Assembly (NCBI GenBank): GCA_025360665.1
Contig: JANYBU010000439.1
Coordinates: 1 to 6,469 of the forward strand
Length of the DNA: 6,469 nucleotides
DNA from: Nitrospira sp.
GTDB taxonomy: Bacteria > Nitrospirota > Nitrospiria > Nitrospirales > Nitrospiraceae
Direction: 5' to 3'
The position numbers were made by a program, and so were the translations under genes. The stretch's first letter is position 1, and every line of letters starts with the position of its first letter. The notes beneath the pieces were generated by a model, which saw only the letters and a program-made list of their open reading frames with translations, made no database searches and was not told the origin of the DNA. Below are positions 1 through 6,338 of this stretch, piece after piece.

Positions 1-1
1 A

Positions 2-178
2 TTACATGGAAATTACAATTTGGCTCTGACCCGCTACCTGTTGCGCTTCGAGAGGATTGGGAAAACCAATCTCTTCACGCAAAATACTCATACAATGAGA
101 TCGAACTCGCCTGGGCGTATGCAAACACCTGATGAGGCGTATGCCGTGATGCTGCCGACGGGTAAACTGGCAGCGTAA
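2..178 (+). pseudogene. IS3-like transposase (OrfB) C-terminal remnant
   Basis: This frame is open from the window edge to a TAA at 176-178. It ends in TPDEAYAVMLPTGKLAA, which resembles the tail of IS3-family OrfB transposases, where the integrase-core domain finishes with a segment of the type RPHxALGxxTPDExY followed by a short basic tail ending in A-A. The residues before it do not fit. A better YNEI start of that motif lies in frame 1 (tac aat gag atc at about 106-117), so a frameshift around 115-130 probably separates the two halves. The catalytic DDE residues are outside the window or lost. Downstream, about 200-233, the text around aatggggccacttctg looks like the right-end region of such an element. 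I infer a decayed right end of an IS3-family copy. The assignment rests on motif resemblance only. Confidence 0.45.
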
Positions 179-232
179 GCATCAGCAGAGACGCCACTTA
201 CAAAGCTCGGCCGGCTGTTCAAACGAATGGGG

Positions 233-607
233 CCACTTCTGTTTGAACGGTTGTGCTGTAGTATTTGCCTGAACCTAATTCGTGGTTGTGCGATGCGATA
301 GTATGTCCAAACTGATTCACCCCACGTCCCTCCGCCTGTTTTTTCTACCGTGGATGGTAACGTGGGTCCTCATTACCCCCTTTTTCATATCCATAGCTTA
401 GACGTTCAGGAGGACCGCGTCTTTTCTGATATTTTCCTCGTACACACAGTGTTTTCTCCTGACCTCGCAGGTGAATACTCTCCTCAGTCCACCGTTCATC
501 AGGCTGGAACGCAAAAAATAGGATGAGTTTTCGACCCATTTCTCGTATTACTCTGAGGAAACAATCAGTCTTTTCAGTGAAGATGAGTTTGAAGCGGTGG
601 AAGAGAA
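233..607. other. gene-poor stretch with one possible broken secreted-peptide frame
   Basis: I see no gene here that I would call with confidence. The best candidate is on the + strand. An ATG at 303 opens a 32-residue frame ending at 401 with a strongly hydrophobic core (RLFFLPWMVTWVLITPFFIS), like a signal peptide or membrane segment. A second frame, open from 302 to a TGA at 524-526, takes over with a more polar sequence (for example VQEDRVFSDIFLVHTVF). Joining the two by a frameshift near 375-400 would give a small exported protein of about 70 residues. No Shine-Dalgarno sequence precedes 303, so this may be chance or a relic. A 64-codon frame on the - strand (345-539) overlaps it and shows no recognisable features. 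Confidence 0.25.
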
Positions 608-865
608 TTAAGCCTGTTTACCAAGCTCGCTCCTTCCCACCGAATAATTTCCTGCTAACAGGTGGGCCAGTTCCTCATCGCGTGGGCGCCCGTTGCCTGA
701 AAACGCCTAGTCCGGCCTCTGGCGTAATTCTCGCCTCCACCGTCCCCGCACGCTCGCCCCAATCCCCAGTTCCGCCGCGATCTGGCTAACGCTCACGCGG
801 GGGGCATTAAGCATCGCCCCTGCCTCACGCTTGTACTCCGCTGAAAACTTCCGTCTCTGTCCCAT
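608..865 (-). pseudogene. IS3-family transposase OrfA, interrupted fragment
   Basis: Read on the - strand from the ATG at 865-863, the product begins MGQRRKFSAEYKREAGAML and continues through SVSQIAAELGIGASV and RWRRELRQ. This is the helix-turn-helix (HTH_Tnp_1 type) region of IS3-family OrfA proteins, which bind the element's ends. An in-frame amber codon at 709-707 stops the frame after residue 52. The same frame then resumes with AFSGNGRPRDEELAHL, the next conserved OrfA segment, before it diverges and ends at the TAA at 610-608. The C-terminal leucine zipper and all of OrfB are missing, so the element is dead. The sequence just upstream (866 to about 920), with its ctgccccacttt-type motif on the - strand, fits the element's left end. 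The orientation is opposite to the OrfB-like remnant at 2-178, so the two probably come from different copies. Confidence 0.8.
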
Positions 866-920
866 GACAGCCCTCCTGCCCATTATGGCCTTAACTAGGT
901 ATTCGTAAAAGTGGGGCAGA
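866..920 (-). mobile_element. probable left end of the IS3-family remnant
   Basis: This is the non-coding leader upstream of the OrfA pseudogene. On the - strand it runs from a gttctgccccactttt stretch to the OrfA ATG. Terminal repeats with a run of C residues of this kind are common in IS3-family elements, and a leader of about 50 bases before orfA is normal. I found no intact partner repeat and no target duplication, so the outer boundary is approximate. Confidence 0.35.
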
Positions 921-1004
921 ACCCGAGCACAATGGCGTTGGACCAGACTTTATGTTACATATTAAACGGTTCCCAGGGTCGTCCAGTCCCGGATTGAGTT
1001 TGCA

Positions 1005-1382
1005 ATGTTAAAATACCGAACGGTATTCATACGCAGCCTTGTTCTAGTATGGCTGGCCACATGGGTCTTGGCCGATCCGCTGTGCCTGCTTCAGGAGCTC
1101 ATGGCTCCGCAGGAATATTCTGCGGCATGCAGCGTTATTAGGAACGGGCCGGTCGGAACGCATGTCACACAGCATCATTTGGATGTCTTAATCAGTTCGT
1201 CCACTGAAGGCAATCCCAACCGGAGCGAAGACACCCCCTCCGACGTGTTCGAGTTCCGCGACCGCGTCGACGTGTGGCGGTTCGATCGTGTTCGGTCGGT
1301 GGCGCTGACAGTCGCCTTGCCGCCCTGCTTCCACTTTTCCACATCAGCCGCTCCCCGCGCTCCACCTTCCGCATGGCTCTGA
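1005..1382 (+). CDS. hypothetical small secreted protein
   Basis: The 125-residue product has no family I recognise. The N-terminus looks like a Sec signal peptide: a basic n-region (MLKYRTVFIR), a hydrophobic core (SLVLVWLATWV) and a likely signal peptidase I site after VLA, before DP, near residue 23. The predicted mature part is polar, with two Cys residues close to its start (LC and AACS) and a C-terminal section rich in Ala, Pro and Arg. No lipobox is present, so it is not an obvious lipoprotein. There is no clear Shine-Dalgarno sequence before the ATG, which lowers confidence. A 69-codon frame on the - strand (1192-1401) overlaps its 3' half and I judge it less likely. Its leader resembles the hydrophobic peptide frame at 303-401. 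It could be a genuine lineage-specific exported protein or a chance frame with a good leader. Confidence 0.45.
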   Translation: MLKYRTVFIRSLVLVWLATWVLADPLCLLQELMAPQEYSAACSVIRNGPVGTHVTQHHLDVLISSSTEGNPNRSEDTPSDVFEFRDRVDVWRFDRVRSVALTVALPPCFHFSTSAAPRAPPSAWL

Positions 1383-1449
1383 GATAACGGTTCAGTTTCA
1401 CGCTAAAGCGCGACTGTTGTGCTCGACAATAGAGCTGTGTGCTGTATTG

Positions 1450-1460
1450 GGAAGAGGGAG
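1450..1460 (+). promoter_or_regulatory. Shine-Dalgarno that sets the phosphatase start
   Basis: The purine run ggaagagggag ends 7 bases before the ATG at 1468. It is the only good ribosome-binding site near the 5' end of the phosphatase gene. It therefore favours ATG 1468 over the in-frame TTG at 1417, which has no such signal. Confidence 0.7.
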
Positions 1461-1467
1461 TTTGTGC

Positions 1468-2169
1468 ATGTTGAACACGGACATTCAGAATCTTTCTACG
1501 TGCGAAGCCATCGATGTGACGGAAGTCTTTTGTGATTTTGACGGCACAATCACCTGTGTGGATGCCACTGACGCCGTGCTTGAGGCCTTTGCCCTGCCGG
1601 CCTGGCGTGAGTGGGAACAGCGATGGGTCGCCGGTGAGATTTCAAGCCAAGAATGTCTCTCTCGCCAAGTGGCTCTGATTCAGGCAGAGCGAGACATGCT
1701 CGTCAGCTTTGCAGCCGAGCTTCCCATTGATGAGGGCATTATCGCTCTGGGCCGACAGTGCGCTGAACGGAGCGTCCCGCTGACGATCGTAAGTGACGGC
1801 CTTGACCTCGTTGTGGAAGCCGTGTTGCGTCGGCATGGTCTCTTGCACCTTCCTGTGTTTTCCAATCATCTTCGCTGGGGTGAAAATGGACATCCATCAC
1901 TGAGTTTCCCGTTCGCCTCCCAGGAGTGCGAGAGTGGAGCGGGAACGTGCAAGTGTTCGTTGGCGCTTCCCACAGGGCGCGCATCTTCTTCGACCGTCTA
2001 CATCGGAGACGGCCAATCCGACCAGTGTGTGTCGTCCAAGATACGGACTGTTTTTGCCAAGGGGGCGCTCCAAGCGTGGTGCAAGGACAAAAGCATCGCG
2101 TACATTCCGTTCGAGACGCTCACAGAGGTCACAGAACATTTTTTTCTAAAGGAGAATGACTTCAAATGA
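1468..2169 (+). CDS. MtnX-like HAD-superfamily phosphatase
   Basis: This is a 233-residue cytosolic phosphatase of the haloacid dehalogenase superfamily, subclass IB. Motif I is FCDFDGTIT with nucleophile Asp23 and acid/base Asp25. Motif II is IVSDG (Ser109). Lys162 in GTCKC is the candidate motif III lysine. Motif IV is YIGDGQSD with Mg-binding Asp181 and Asp185. The helical insert between motifs I and II (about 30-100) fits the C1 cap of the MtnX/SerB group. Length and the DxDGT...GDGxSD pattern match MtnX (2-hydroxy-3-keto-5-methylthiopentenyl-1-phosphate phosphatase of methionine salvage) and its many uncharacterised relatives. No other methionine-salvage gene is nearby, so I infer the fold and phosphatase activity but not that substrate. 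The start is chosen by the strong Shine-Dalgarno at 1450-1460. It is the first gene of a three-gene operon and its stop overlaps the aminotransferase start (ATGA, 2166-2169). Confidence 0.9.
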   Translation: MLNTDIQNLSTCEAIDVTEVFCDFDGTITCVDATDAVLEAFALPAWREWEQRWVAGEISSQECLSRQVALIQAERDMLVSFAAELPIDEGIIALGRQCAERSVPLTIVSDGLDLVVEAVLRRHGLLHLPVFSNHLRWGENGHPSLSFPFASQECESGAGTCKCSLALPTGRASSSTVYIGDGQSDQCVSSKIRTVFAKGALQAWCKDKSIAYIPFETLTEVTEHFFLKENDFK

Positions 2170-3545
2170 AACCCCTCCCGATGATCCGACTGAACGAAGA
2201 CCTCCTCCGTGAAAAAGAAGCTAAATTTTGCTCCCACGGCGATACGGTGCATTACTCGCCGGTGCCGAAGTTTTTTCAAGGTTGTGAGGGCAGCTTTCTC
2301 TATGACCGCGAAGACAAGCCCTACCTCGATCTCCAGATGTGGTACTCCGCGGTCAACTTCGGCTATCGCAACAAGTCGATTATCGATGCGGTGAAAGCAC
2401 AGCTCGATCAATTGCCTCAACTCGCCTGCCAATATCTGCATGAAGAAAAAGTGCTGGTGGCCGAGAAGTTGGCGACTGAGTGCCTGCGCGCGTTTGGTCT
2501 GGAGGGGCGAGTCCAGTTCAACGTGGGGGGTGCTCAGGCCATTGAGGACTCGATGAAGTTGGTGCGCAACGCCACCGGCAAGACTTTATTCATGGCCTTC
2601 ACGGGTGGCTACCATGGCCGGACGTTGGGTGCGTCCGAGATCACATCCAGCTATCGCTACCGCCGCCGTTTTGGTCATTTCTCGAATCGCGCGCATTTCG
2701 TGCCGTTTCCATACTGCTACCGTTGTCCCTACGGGAAGAAGCTCGATACCTGCGAATATTACTGTGTCAACCAGGTCGAGCGGTTATTCGAAACAGAATA
2801 CAACTCTTTCTGGGATTCGAAAGCCAATGAGTCGGAATTCGTGGCCTTCTATGTCGAACCGGTGCAGGCCACAGGCGGGTATATTATCCCGCCACCGGAA
2901 TACTTCTCCCGGCTCAAAAATATTCTCAACGAACGCAAGATTCTCCTGGTGGACGATGAAATTCAGATGGGATTCTTCCGCACTGGGAAATTTTGGGCGA
3001 TCGAGAACTTTGGAGTGAAACCGAACATCGTCGTTTTCGGCAAGGCCATGACGAACGGCTTAAATCCCATTTCAGGCCTCTGGGCAGAGGAGCCCCTGAT
3101 TTCCCCCCAGAAGTTCCCTCCCGGTTCAACCCATTCCACGTTTGCCTCCAATCCATTGGGAACGGCAGCCGCCTTGGCCACACTTCAATGGATTGAACAG
3201 CAAAACTATGAGGAGAAAGTTGCAGCATCGGGTGCCTATTTTCTGCGGCAGCTTGAAGCCCTCAAGCAACGTCATGCGACGATCGGAGACGTGTCGGGAT
3301 TAGGCTTGGCCCTTCGTATCGAAGTCACAAGACCAGACCGATTCACTCCGGATAAAGCCCTGGCTGACCGGATCTTTGAAGCGGGGCTCGCCGGAGGTAT
3401 TCCGACCTCGCGCGGTCCAATGGGATTGGTTCTGGATATCGGAGGTCACTATAAGAATGTCTTTACCCTCGCGCCCTCTCTGGACATTACGAGAGAAGAA
3501 ATTGATCTGGGGATCGAATTGCTTGATAAGTTGTTCAGCTCATGA
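2166..3545 (+). CDS. class III PLP-dependent aminotransferase
   Basis: This 459-residue fold-type I enzyme transfers an amino group between an amine or omega-amino acid and a 2-oxo acid through PLP. In order: cofactor phosphate-binding segment GGAQAIEDSMKL (121-132); GGYHGRT (147-153), whose aromatic residue stacks on the PLP ring; VEPVQATGG (230-238); DDEIQMGFFRTGKFWA (263-278), with Asp264 contacting the pyridine nitrogen; the Schiff-base Lys293 in VVFGKAMTNGLNP; and STHSTFASNPLG in the C-terminal half. The length is typical for the 4-aminobutyrate/ornithine/diaminobutyrate group. A Cys cluster (C184, C187, C196, C200; CX2C-X8-CX3C) sits in an insert after GGYHGRT. The usual Glu of the G-x-E phosphate-loop motif is Gln124. 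Substrate is not predictable. The ATG overlaps the phosphatase stop, with AAAGGAG at 2148-2154. The end overlaps the hydrolase start. Confidence 0.95.
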   Translation: MKPLPMIRLNEDLLREKEAKFCSHGDTVHYSPVPKFFQGCEGSFLYDREDKPYLDLQMWYSAVNFGYRNKSIIDAVKAQLDQLPQLACQYLHEEKVLVAEKLATECLRAFGLEGRVQFNVGGAQAIEDSMKLVRNATGKTLFMAFTGGYHGRTLGASEITSSYRYRRRFGHFSNRAHFVPFPYCYRCPYGKKLDTCEYYCVNQVERLFETEYNSFWDSKANESEFVAFYVEPVQATGGYIIPPPEYFSRLKNILNERKILLVDDEIQMGFFRTGKFWAIENFGVKPNIVVFGKAMTNGLNPISGLWAEEPLISPQKFPPGSTHSTFASNPLGTAAALATLQWIEQQNYEEKVAASGAYFLRQLEALKQRHATIGDVSGLGLALRIEVTRPDRFTPDKALADRIFEAGLAGGIPTSRGPMGLVLDIGGHYKNVFTLAPSLDITREEIDLGIELLDKLFSS

Positions 3546-4534
3546 GCGGAGAAGGCTTGAAAACCCATAGGATAAAACGAACGGGTCTCTTGGACGGGAT
3601 GGTCGGTCGTCAAGAGACGGATTTCTCTCTGCATGCCAATTCGAATGTCCTCGTCTATCTCATCCACGGAGTGACCGGCACTCCGGCCGAGATGTACTAC
3701 GTGGCACGGGAAATGGCTCGGAAGAACAGATGGGATGTCTATGCAACCACTCTTCCCGGACATTGCACGCGGCTGAAAAACCTCGTGAGGACCAGCGAAC
3801 AGAATTGGCGGGAACATGTCCTGGCGCAGCTCTCCTTTGCGCGAGATCGATACGAGTACGTGTTTGTCTCTGGCCTGAGTGCGGGAGGACTGCTGGCGTT
3901 AGACGCGTCAACCGTCGTGGATGTCGACGGGATTGGAGTGCTCTCGCCAACGTTTGTGTACGATGGGTGGGCCACCCCCTGGTCTCACGCCATCCTCCCC
4001 TTCGCCATGAAAGTCGTTCCTCTTTCCTTGCAGCATCTGCTGTTTCACATCGATGGTCCTCCCTTCGGAATCAAAGACGAAAAAATTCAAGCCAGAGTGC
4101 GCGAGGCCTACCGGTCATCTTCCATTCTTCGGGAATGGATGAGGGATTGGCGAGCTCGACGCAAGCCCGCCGATGGCAATTCAACGCGTGCTCCATCTGC
4201 CGCATCGATGGGGTACCCCATCTTTCCGTTGAGGACCCTTACAGAGGTCGACCGGCTCATTGTGCGGGTTCGTGCACGCCTGGGCGTGGTCACGGCTCCT
4301 ACGGTGATTCTCCAAGCGCGCGAAGATGATATGACCAGCCCCCGGAATGCCGCTATCGTCCATGACGAGATCGCATCAGAAAACAAACTGGTGGTATTAC
4401 TGGATGACTGCTATCACGTCATTACGGCGGATAAACAGAAAGAAGCCGTGGCTAGGAATTTGAGCGAATTCTTCCACCTGCAGATCGTTGAAAGAAAACT
4501 CGTATCAACAGTTTCAGGCCGGTCACGTGTCTAG
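3542..4534 (+). CDS. alpha/beta-hydrolase, Est30-like carboxylesterase / monoacylglycerol lipase type
   Basis: This 330-residue serine hydrolase resembles the Geobacillus Est30 carboxylesterase family, which cleaves short to medium acyl esters or monoacylglycerols. The oxyanion-hole region is LIHGVTGTPAEM (40-51). The nucleophile elbow is GLSAGG with Ser113. The acid is Asp262 in LQAREDDMTSP. The general base is His292 in DDCYHVIT. Residues about 165-235 form an Arg-rich lid, longer than in Est30, which accounts for much of the extra length. There is no signal peptide, so it should be cytosolic. The start codon overlaps the aminotransferase stop (ATGA, 3542-3545) without a good Shine-Dalgarno, pointing to translational coupling. 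ATG 3599 (Met20) is a possible alternative. In this operon it might release an acyl or ester intermediate, including a thioester, but the substrate is unknown. Confidence 0.9.
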   Translation: MSGEGLKTHRIKRTGLLDGMVGRQETDFSLHANSNVLVYLIHGVTGTPAEMYYVAREMARKNRWDVYATTLPGHCTRLKNLVRTSEQNWREHVLAQLSFARDRYEYVFVSGLSAGGLLALDASTVVDVDGIGVLSPTFVYDGWATPWSHAILPFAMKVVPLSLQHLLFHIDGPPFGIKDEKIQARVREAYRSSSILREWMRDWRARRKPADGNSTRAPSAASMGYPIFPLRTLTEVDRLIVRVRARLGVVTAPTVILQAREDDMTSPRNAAIVHDEIASENKLVVLLDDCYHVITADKQKEAVARNLSEFFHLQIVERKLVSTVSGRSRV

Positions 4535-4574
4535 CCAATATGTCCGGAACCGATATTCGCCCACTTCCTGTCCC

Positions 4575-4754
4575 GAGGCCTTGGTCGTAGTAGAATGAAA
4601 AAAGAGGGGAAGGTGGGGGGTGGCTGTTGATGTAACGATCTCCGAACGGATTCCTAGCACACTTGCAGCGTTTCCGAAGCTCACCACGGTTTCCGAGGTG
4701 ATTGCCCACGTGGAAGGAAGAGTCAGGAAGGTATCCCCAAAAACGAGCCGCTAA
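4575..4754 (+). pseudogene. possible acyl-carrier-protein C-terminal remnant
   Basis: One + strand frame reads EALVVVE, a TGA at 4596-4598, then GVAVDVTISERIPSTLAAF and PKLTTVSEVIAHVEG, ending at the TAA at 4752-4754. KLTTVSEVIAHVE closely resembles the last helix of acyl carrier proteins (consensus type K-[IL]-x-T-V-x-[DE]-V-[IV]-x-Y-[IV]-E). EALVVVE resembles the DSLxxVE phosphopantetheine site with Ser changed to Ala. The N-terminal helix has no room, because the hydrolase ends at 4534. I infer a truncated, inactivated ACP that once followed the hydrolase. Alternatively, a GTG at 4620 with an upstream purine-rich sequence (4604-4613) could start a real 44-residue protein. The evidence is short motif resemblance. 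Confidence 0.35.
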
Positions 4755-4760
4755 TCAATT

Positions 4761-6128
4761 TTAAAACGGATAATCTAGTCCTACGAACACATTTGCCCCA
4801 TCACTCCCATAGGCCACGTCGAACCGACCCACGATGGTTGGTTTGATCAGCAATCGAAAACCAACGCCCGGACTGAATTGGACATGCCTGTAGAACAGAT
4901 GATCAGCCTTCACGCTGCTTTGTCCTACCCGCCCTATGTCGAGAAACGGGGCAAGTTCCAGGTGGGCATTTACACCGAACATCGTTTTATTGAGCACGGT
5001 CACTCGTTCTTCTAGATTAGCAAGGACGGCCCAGCTGCCGATGTACCGGCCGCGTCCGAAAGCCCGAAGGGTATCTTCGCCGCCTAGCGTGGCTTGCTCG
5101 TAAAAAGGCACACCGAGTGTTGTGCCCCGGCGCTCTATTTGTCCGAACACGCCTTCGAACAGCATACGCGAAACGAAGATCATTTGGTCCGATGAGTGGG
5201 GAATATACTGGCGGGCATCGAGTACCGCATGCCCCCACTGGTTTTCTTCATGTGGCTGTAAGTTCTGATTAAACTCGGCCAAGAGGTTCACATAGGCGCC
5301 CTTGGTCGGCATAAGCTGGCTATCTCTCGTGTCATAACGGAGTGTCAAGCCATGTCCCAATACTTTGGCTCCCTCGATACCTGGGATCGCAGGAAATCGC
5401 TGTGCTGTGCCTGGGAGAGAATCAATGATTCCGTCATCCACCCGTACGTTGCGATACCGCTCAGTCAACATAAGTGCGAGATCCGGAGTGAGCCAGATGC
5501 CGGCGGTCAGTTTGACAAGTAGTTCTCGCGACGTATAGTTGGTTTCCTGGGCCTCGATGGTTCGACTGCCGAAGCCGAAGAATCTGGCGAAAGGATTTTT
5601 AAACGCAGTAAGATCGGCAGCGAGAATGTATCGTCCTCCTCCTCCTACGCCAACATTTTTATACCCCAAGTCGATACCCTGATCGAGTCTTTGACCAAAC
5701 CAGGCAAACGCATGGTACTGCTCTCTATCAGAGGGATACCCGAAGTAATTCAGTGATCCGTAATGCCCAACCCTTGGGTTATACAGGTACTGCGGCACAA
5801 ACATTTCGTCGGTATCCCCTTTGGAATTGGTCTTGAGAATTGGAGTGAGTCCGCCAGCCCAGTACCCTTCATTTCGATTGGTGGCAAATGCCGGTAGCGG
5901 GATGACCGTATAGCCCGATTTAGCCGGCAGAGACTTCAGCGCGTGTTCCACCGGATGGTCCAGATCAATAAGTTCCTTCGTCGAAACATCTGCCCCATCC
6001 TCCTTGTCCTGAGTCGAGGGGATGGATTGCTGCGCGTTTGGCGGACCATAGACCTCCTCCGCATCGGCTGGACTCGGTGCAAATAACAGGGCTTGTATCG
6101 TAAGAATCCCTACCCAATAGATCAGCAC
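4761..6128 (-). CDS. Omp85/BamA-family outer-membrane beta-barrel protein without POTRA domains
   Basis: This 455-residue product belongs to the Omp85 (bacterial surface antigen D15-like) superfamily of 16-stranded barrels that insert or transport proteins or lipids at the outer membrane. The N-terminus has a hydrophobic leader with a signal peptidase I site after SPADA (residue 23). Then comes a polar stretch to about residue 70, too short for a POTRA domain, followed directly by the barrel. Diagnostic segments are LRYDTRDSQLMPTKGAYVNL (263-282), the loop-6 region GGEDTLRAFGRGRY (349-362), APFLDIGRV (393-401), GVGFRLLIKP (421-430) and the terminal DYPF with the C-terminal Phe of the beta-signal. 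Loop 6 reads LRAF where BamA has an RGF/RGY core. The start is a GTG, and the n-region lacks Lys or Arg (see findings). It is convergent with the operon and not in it. Function within Omp85 is undetermined. Confidence 0.88.
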   Translation of the reverse strand: MLIYWVGILTIQALLFAPSPADAEEVYGPPNAQQSIPSTQDKEDGADVSTKELIDLDHPVEHALKSLPAKSGYTVIPLPAFATNRNEGYWAGGLTPILKTNSKGDTDEMFVPQYLYNPRVGHYGSLNYFGYPSDREQYHAFAWFGQRLDQGIDLGYKNVGVGGGGRYILAADLTAFKNPFARFFGFGSRTIEAQETNYTSRELLVKLTAGIWLTPDLALMLTERYRNVRVDDGIIDSLPGTAQRFPAIPGIEGAKVLGHGLTLRYDTRDSQLMPTKGAYVNLLAEFNQNLQPHEENQWGHAVLDARQYIPHSSDQMIFVSRMLFEGVFGQIERRGTTLGVPFYEQATLGGEDTLRAFGRGRYIGSWAVLANLEERVTVLNKTMFGVNAHLELAPFLDIGRVGQSSVKADHLFYRHVQFSPGVGFRLLIKPTIVGRFDVAYGSDGANVFVGLDYPF

Positions 6129-6338
6129 GATGCCGTCCGGTACCGTCTCATCGATGGCACTCGTTAGCTGGTCCTGACGGGTAGAACCTTAAGGGGATGA
6201 ACACCATGTAGGAGAAAATCACAACGGCCATATAAAGGTCAATACTGAACTCAGATCGAACGCTGTTCGCTATTCCTGAATAAAGCCGGTAGTCGAAATC
6301 CCCACTCCAGATCCGACCTGTTTCATATGGGGGCGGTT
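6129..6338. other. gap between the Omp85 gene and the IS30-type transposase
   Basis: The gap must hold the outer end of the IS30-type element and the Omp85 promoter. On the - strand there is a TTGACC hexamer in agtattgacctttatatgg (about 6230-6248) but no convincing -10 partner at the right spacing. An ATG at 6151-6149 opens a nine-codon basic peptide (MRRYRTASC) just before the Omp85 frame. An 88-codon frame (6148-6414) crosses the gap, but it overlaps the transposase end out of frame and I do not regard it as a gene. Confidence 0.4.

Noticed and set aside
523..789. 88-codon + strand frame
   Set aside because: Its 3' two thirds are antisense to the recognisable OrfA remnant and its composition (Pro/Ser/Arg-rich) is that of a shadow frame.
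938..965. TTGGAC - 16 bases - TATTAA as a sigma-70 promoter for the 1005 gene
   Set aside because: The -35 match is poor and the spacing is one base short, so it is not strong enough to annotate.
1417..1467. TTG at 1417 as an upstream start for the phosphatase (17 extra residues)
   Set aside because: It has no ribosome-binding site, while ATG 1468 has a strong one at ideal spacing. The extra residues add nothing conserved before the HAD motif I.
1998..2441. 147-codon frame on the - strand across the phosphatase/aminotransferase junction
   Set aside because: It is antisense to two genes with clear catalytic motifs and shows no domain of its own.
3730..4329. 199-codon + strand frame inside the hydrolase
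   Set aside because: The hydrolase frame carries the full Ser-Asp-His set. This frame is rich in Arg, Ser and Cys, typical of an out-of-frame reading.
4534..4760. Rho-independent terminator between the convergent operon and Omp85 gene
   Set aside because: The imperfect inverted repeat around aatatgtccgg/ccgatatt (4538-4557) has no T-tract after it, and no other GC-rich stem with a T run was found.
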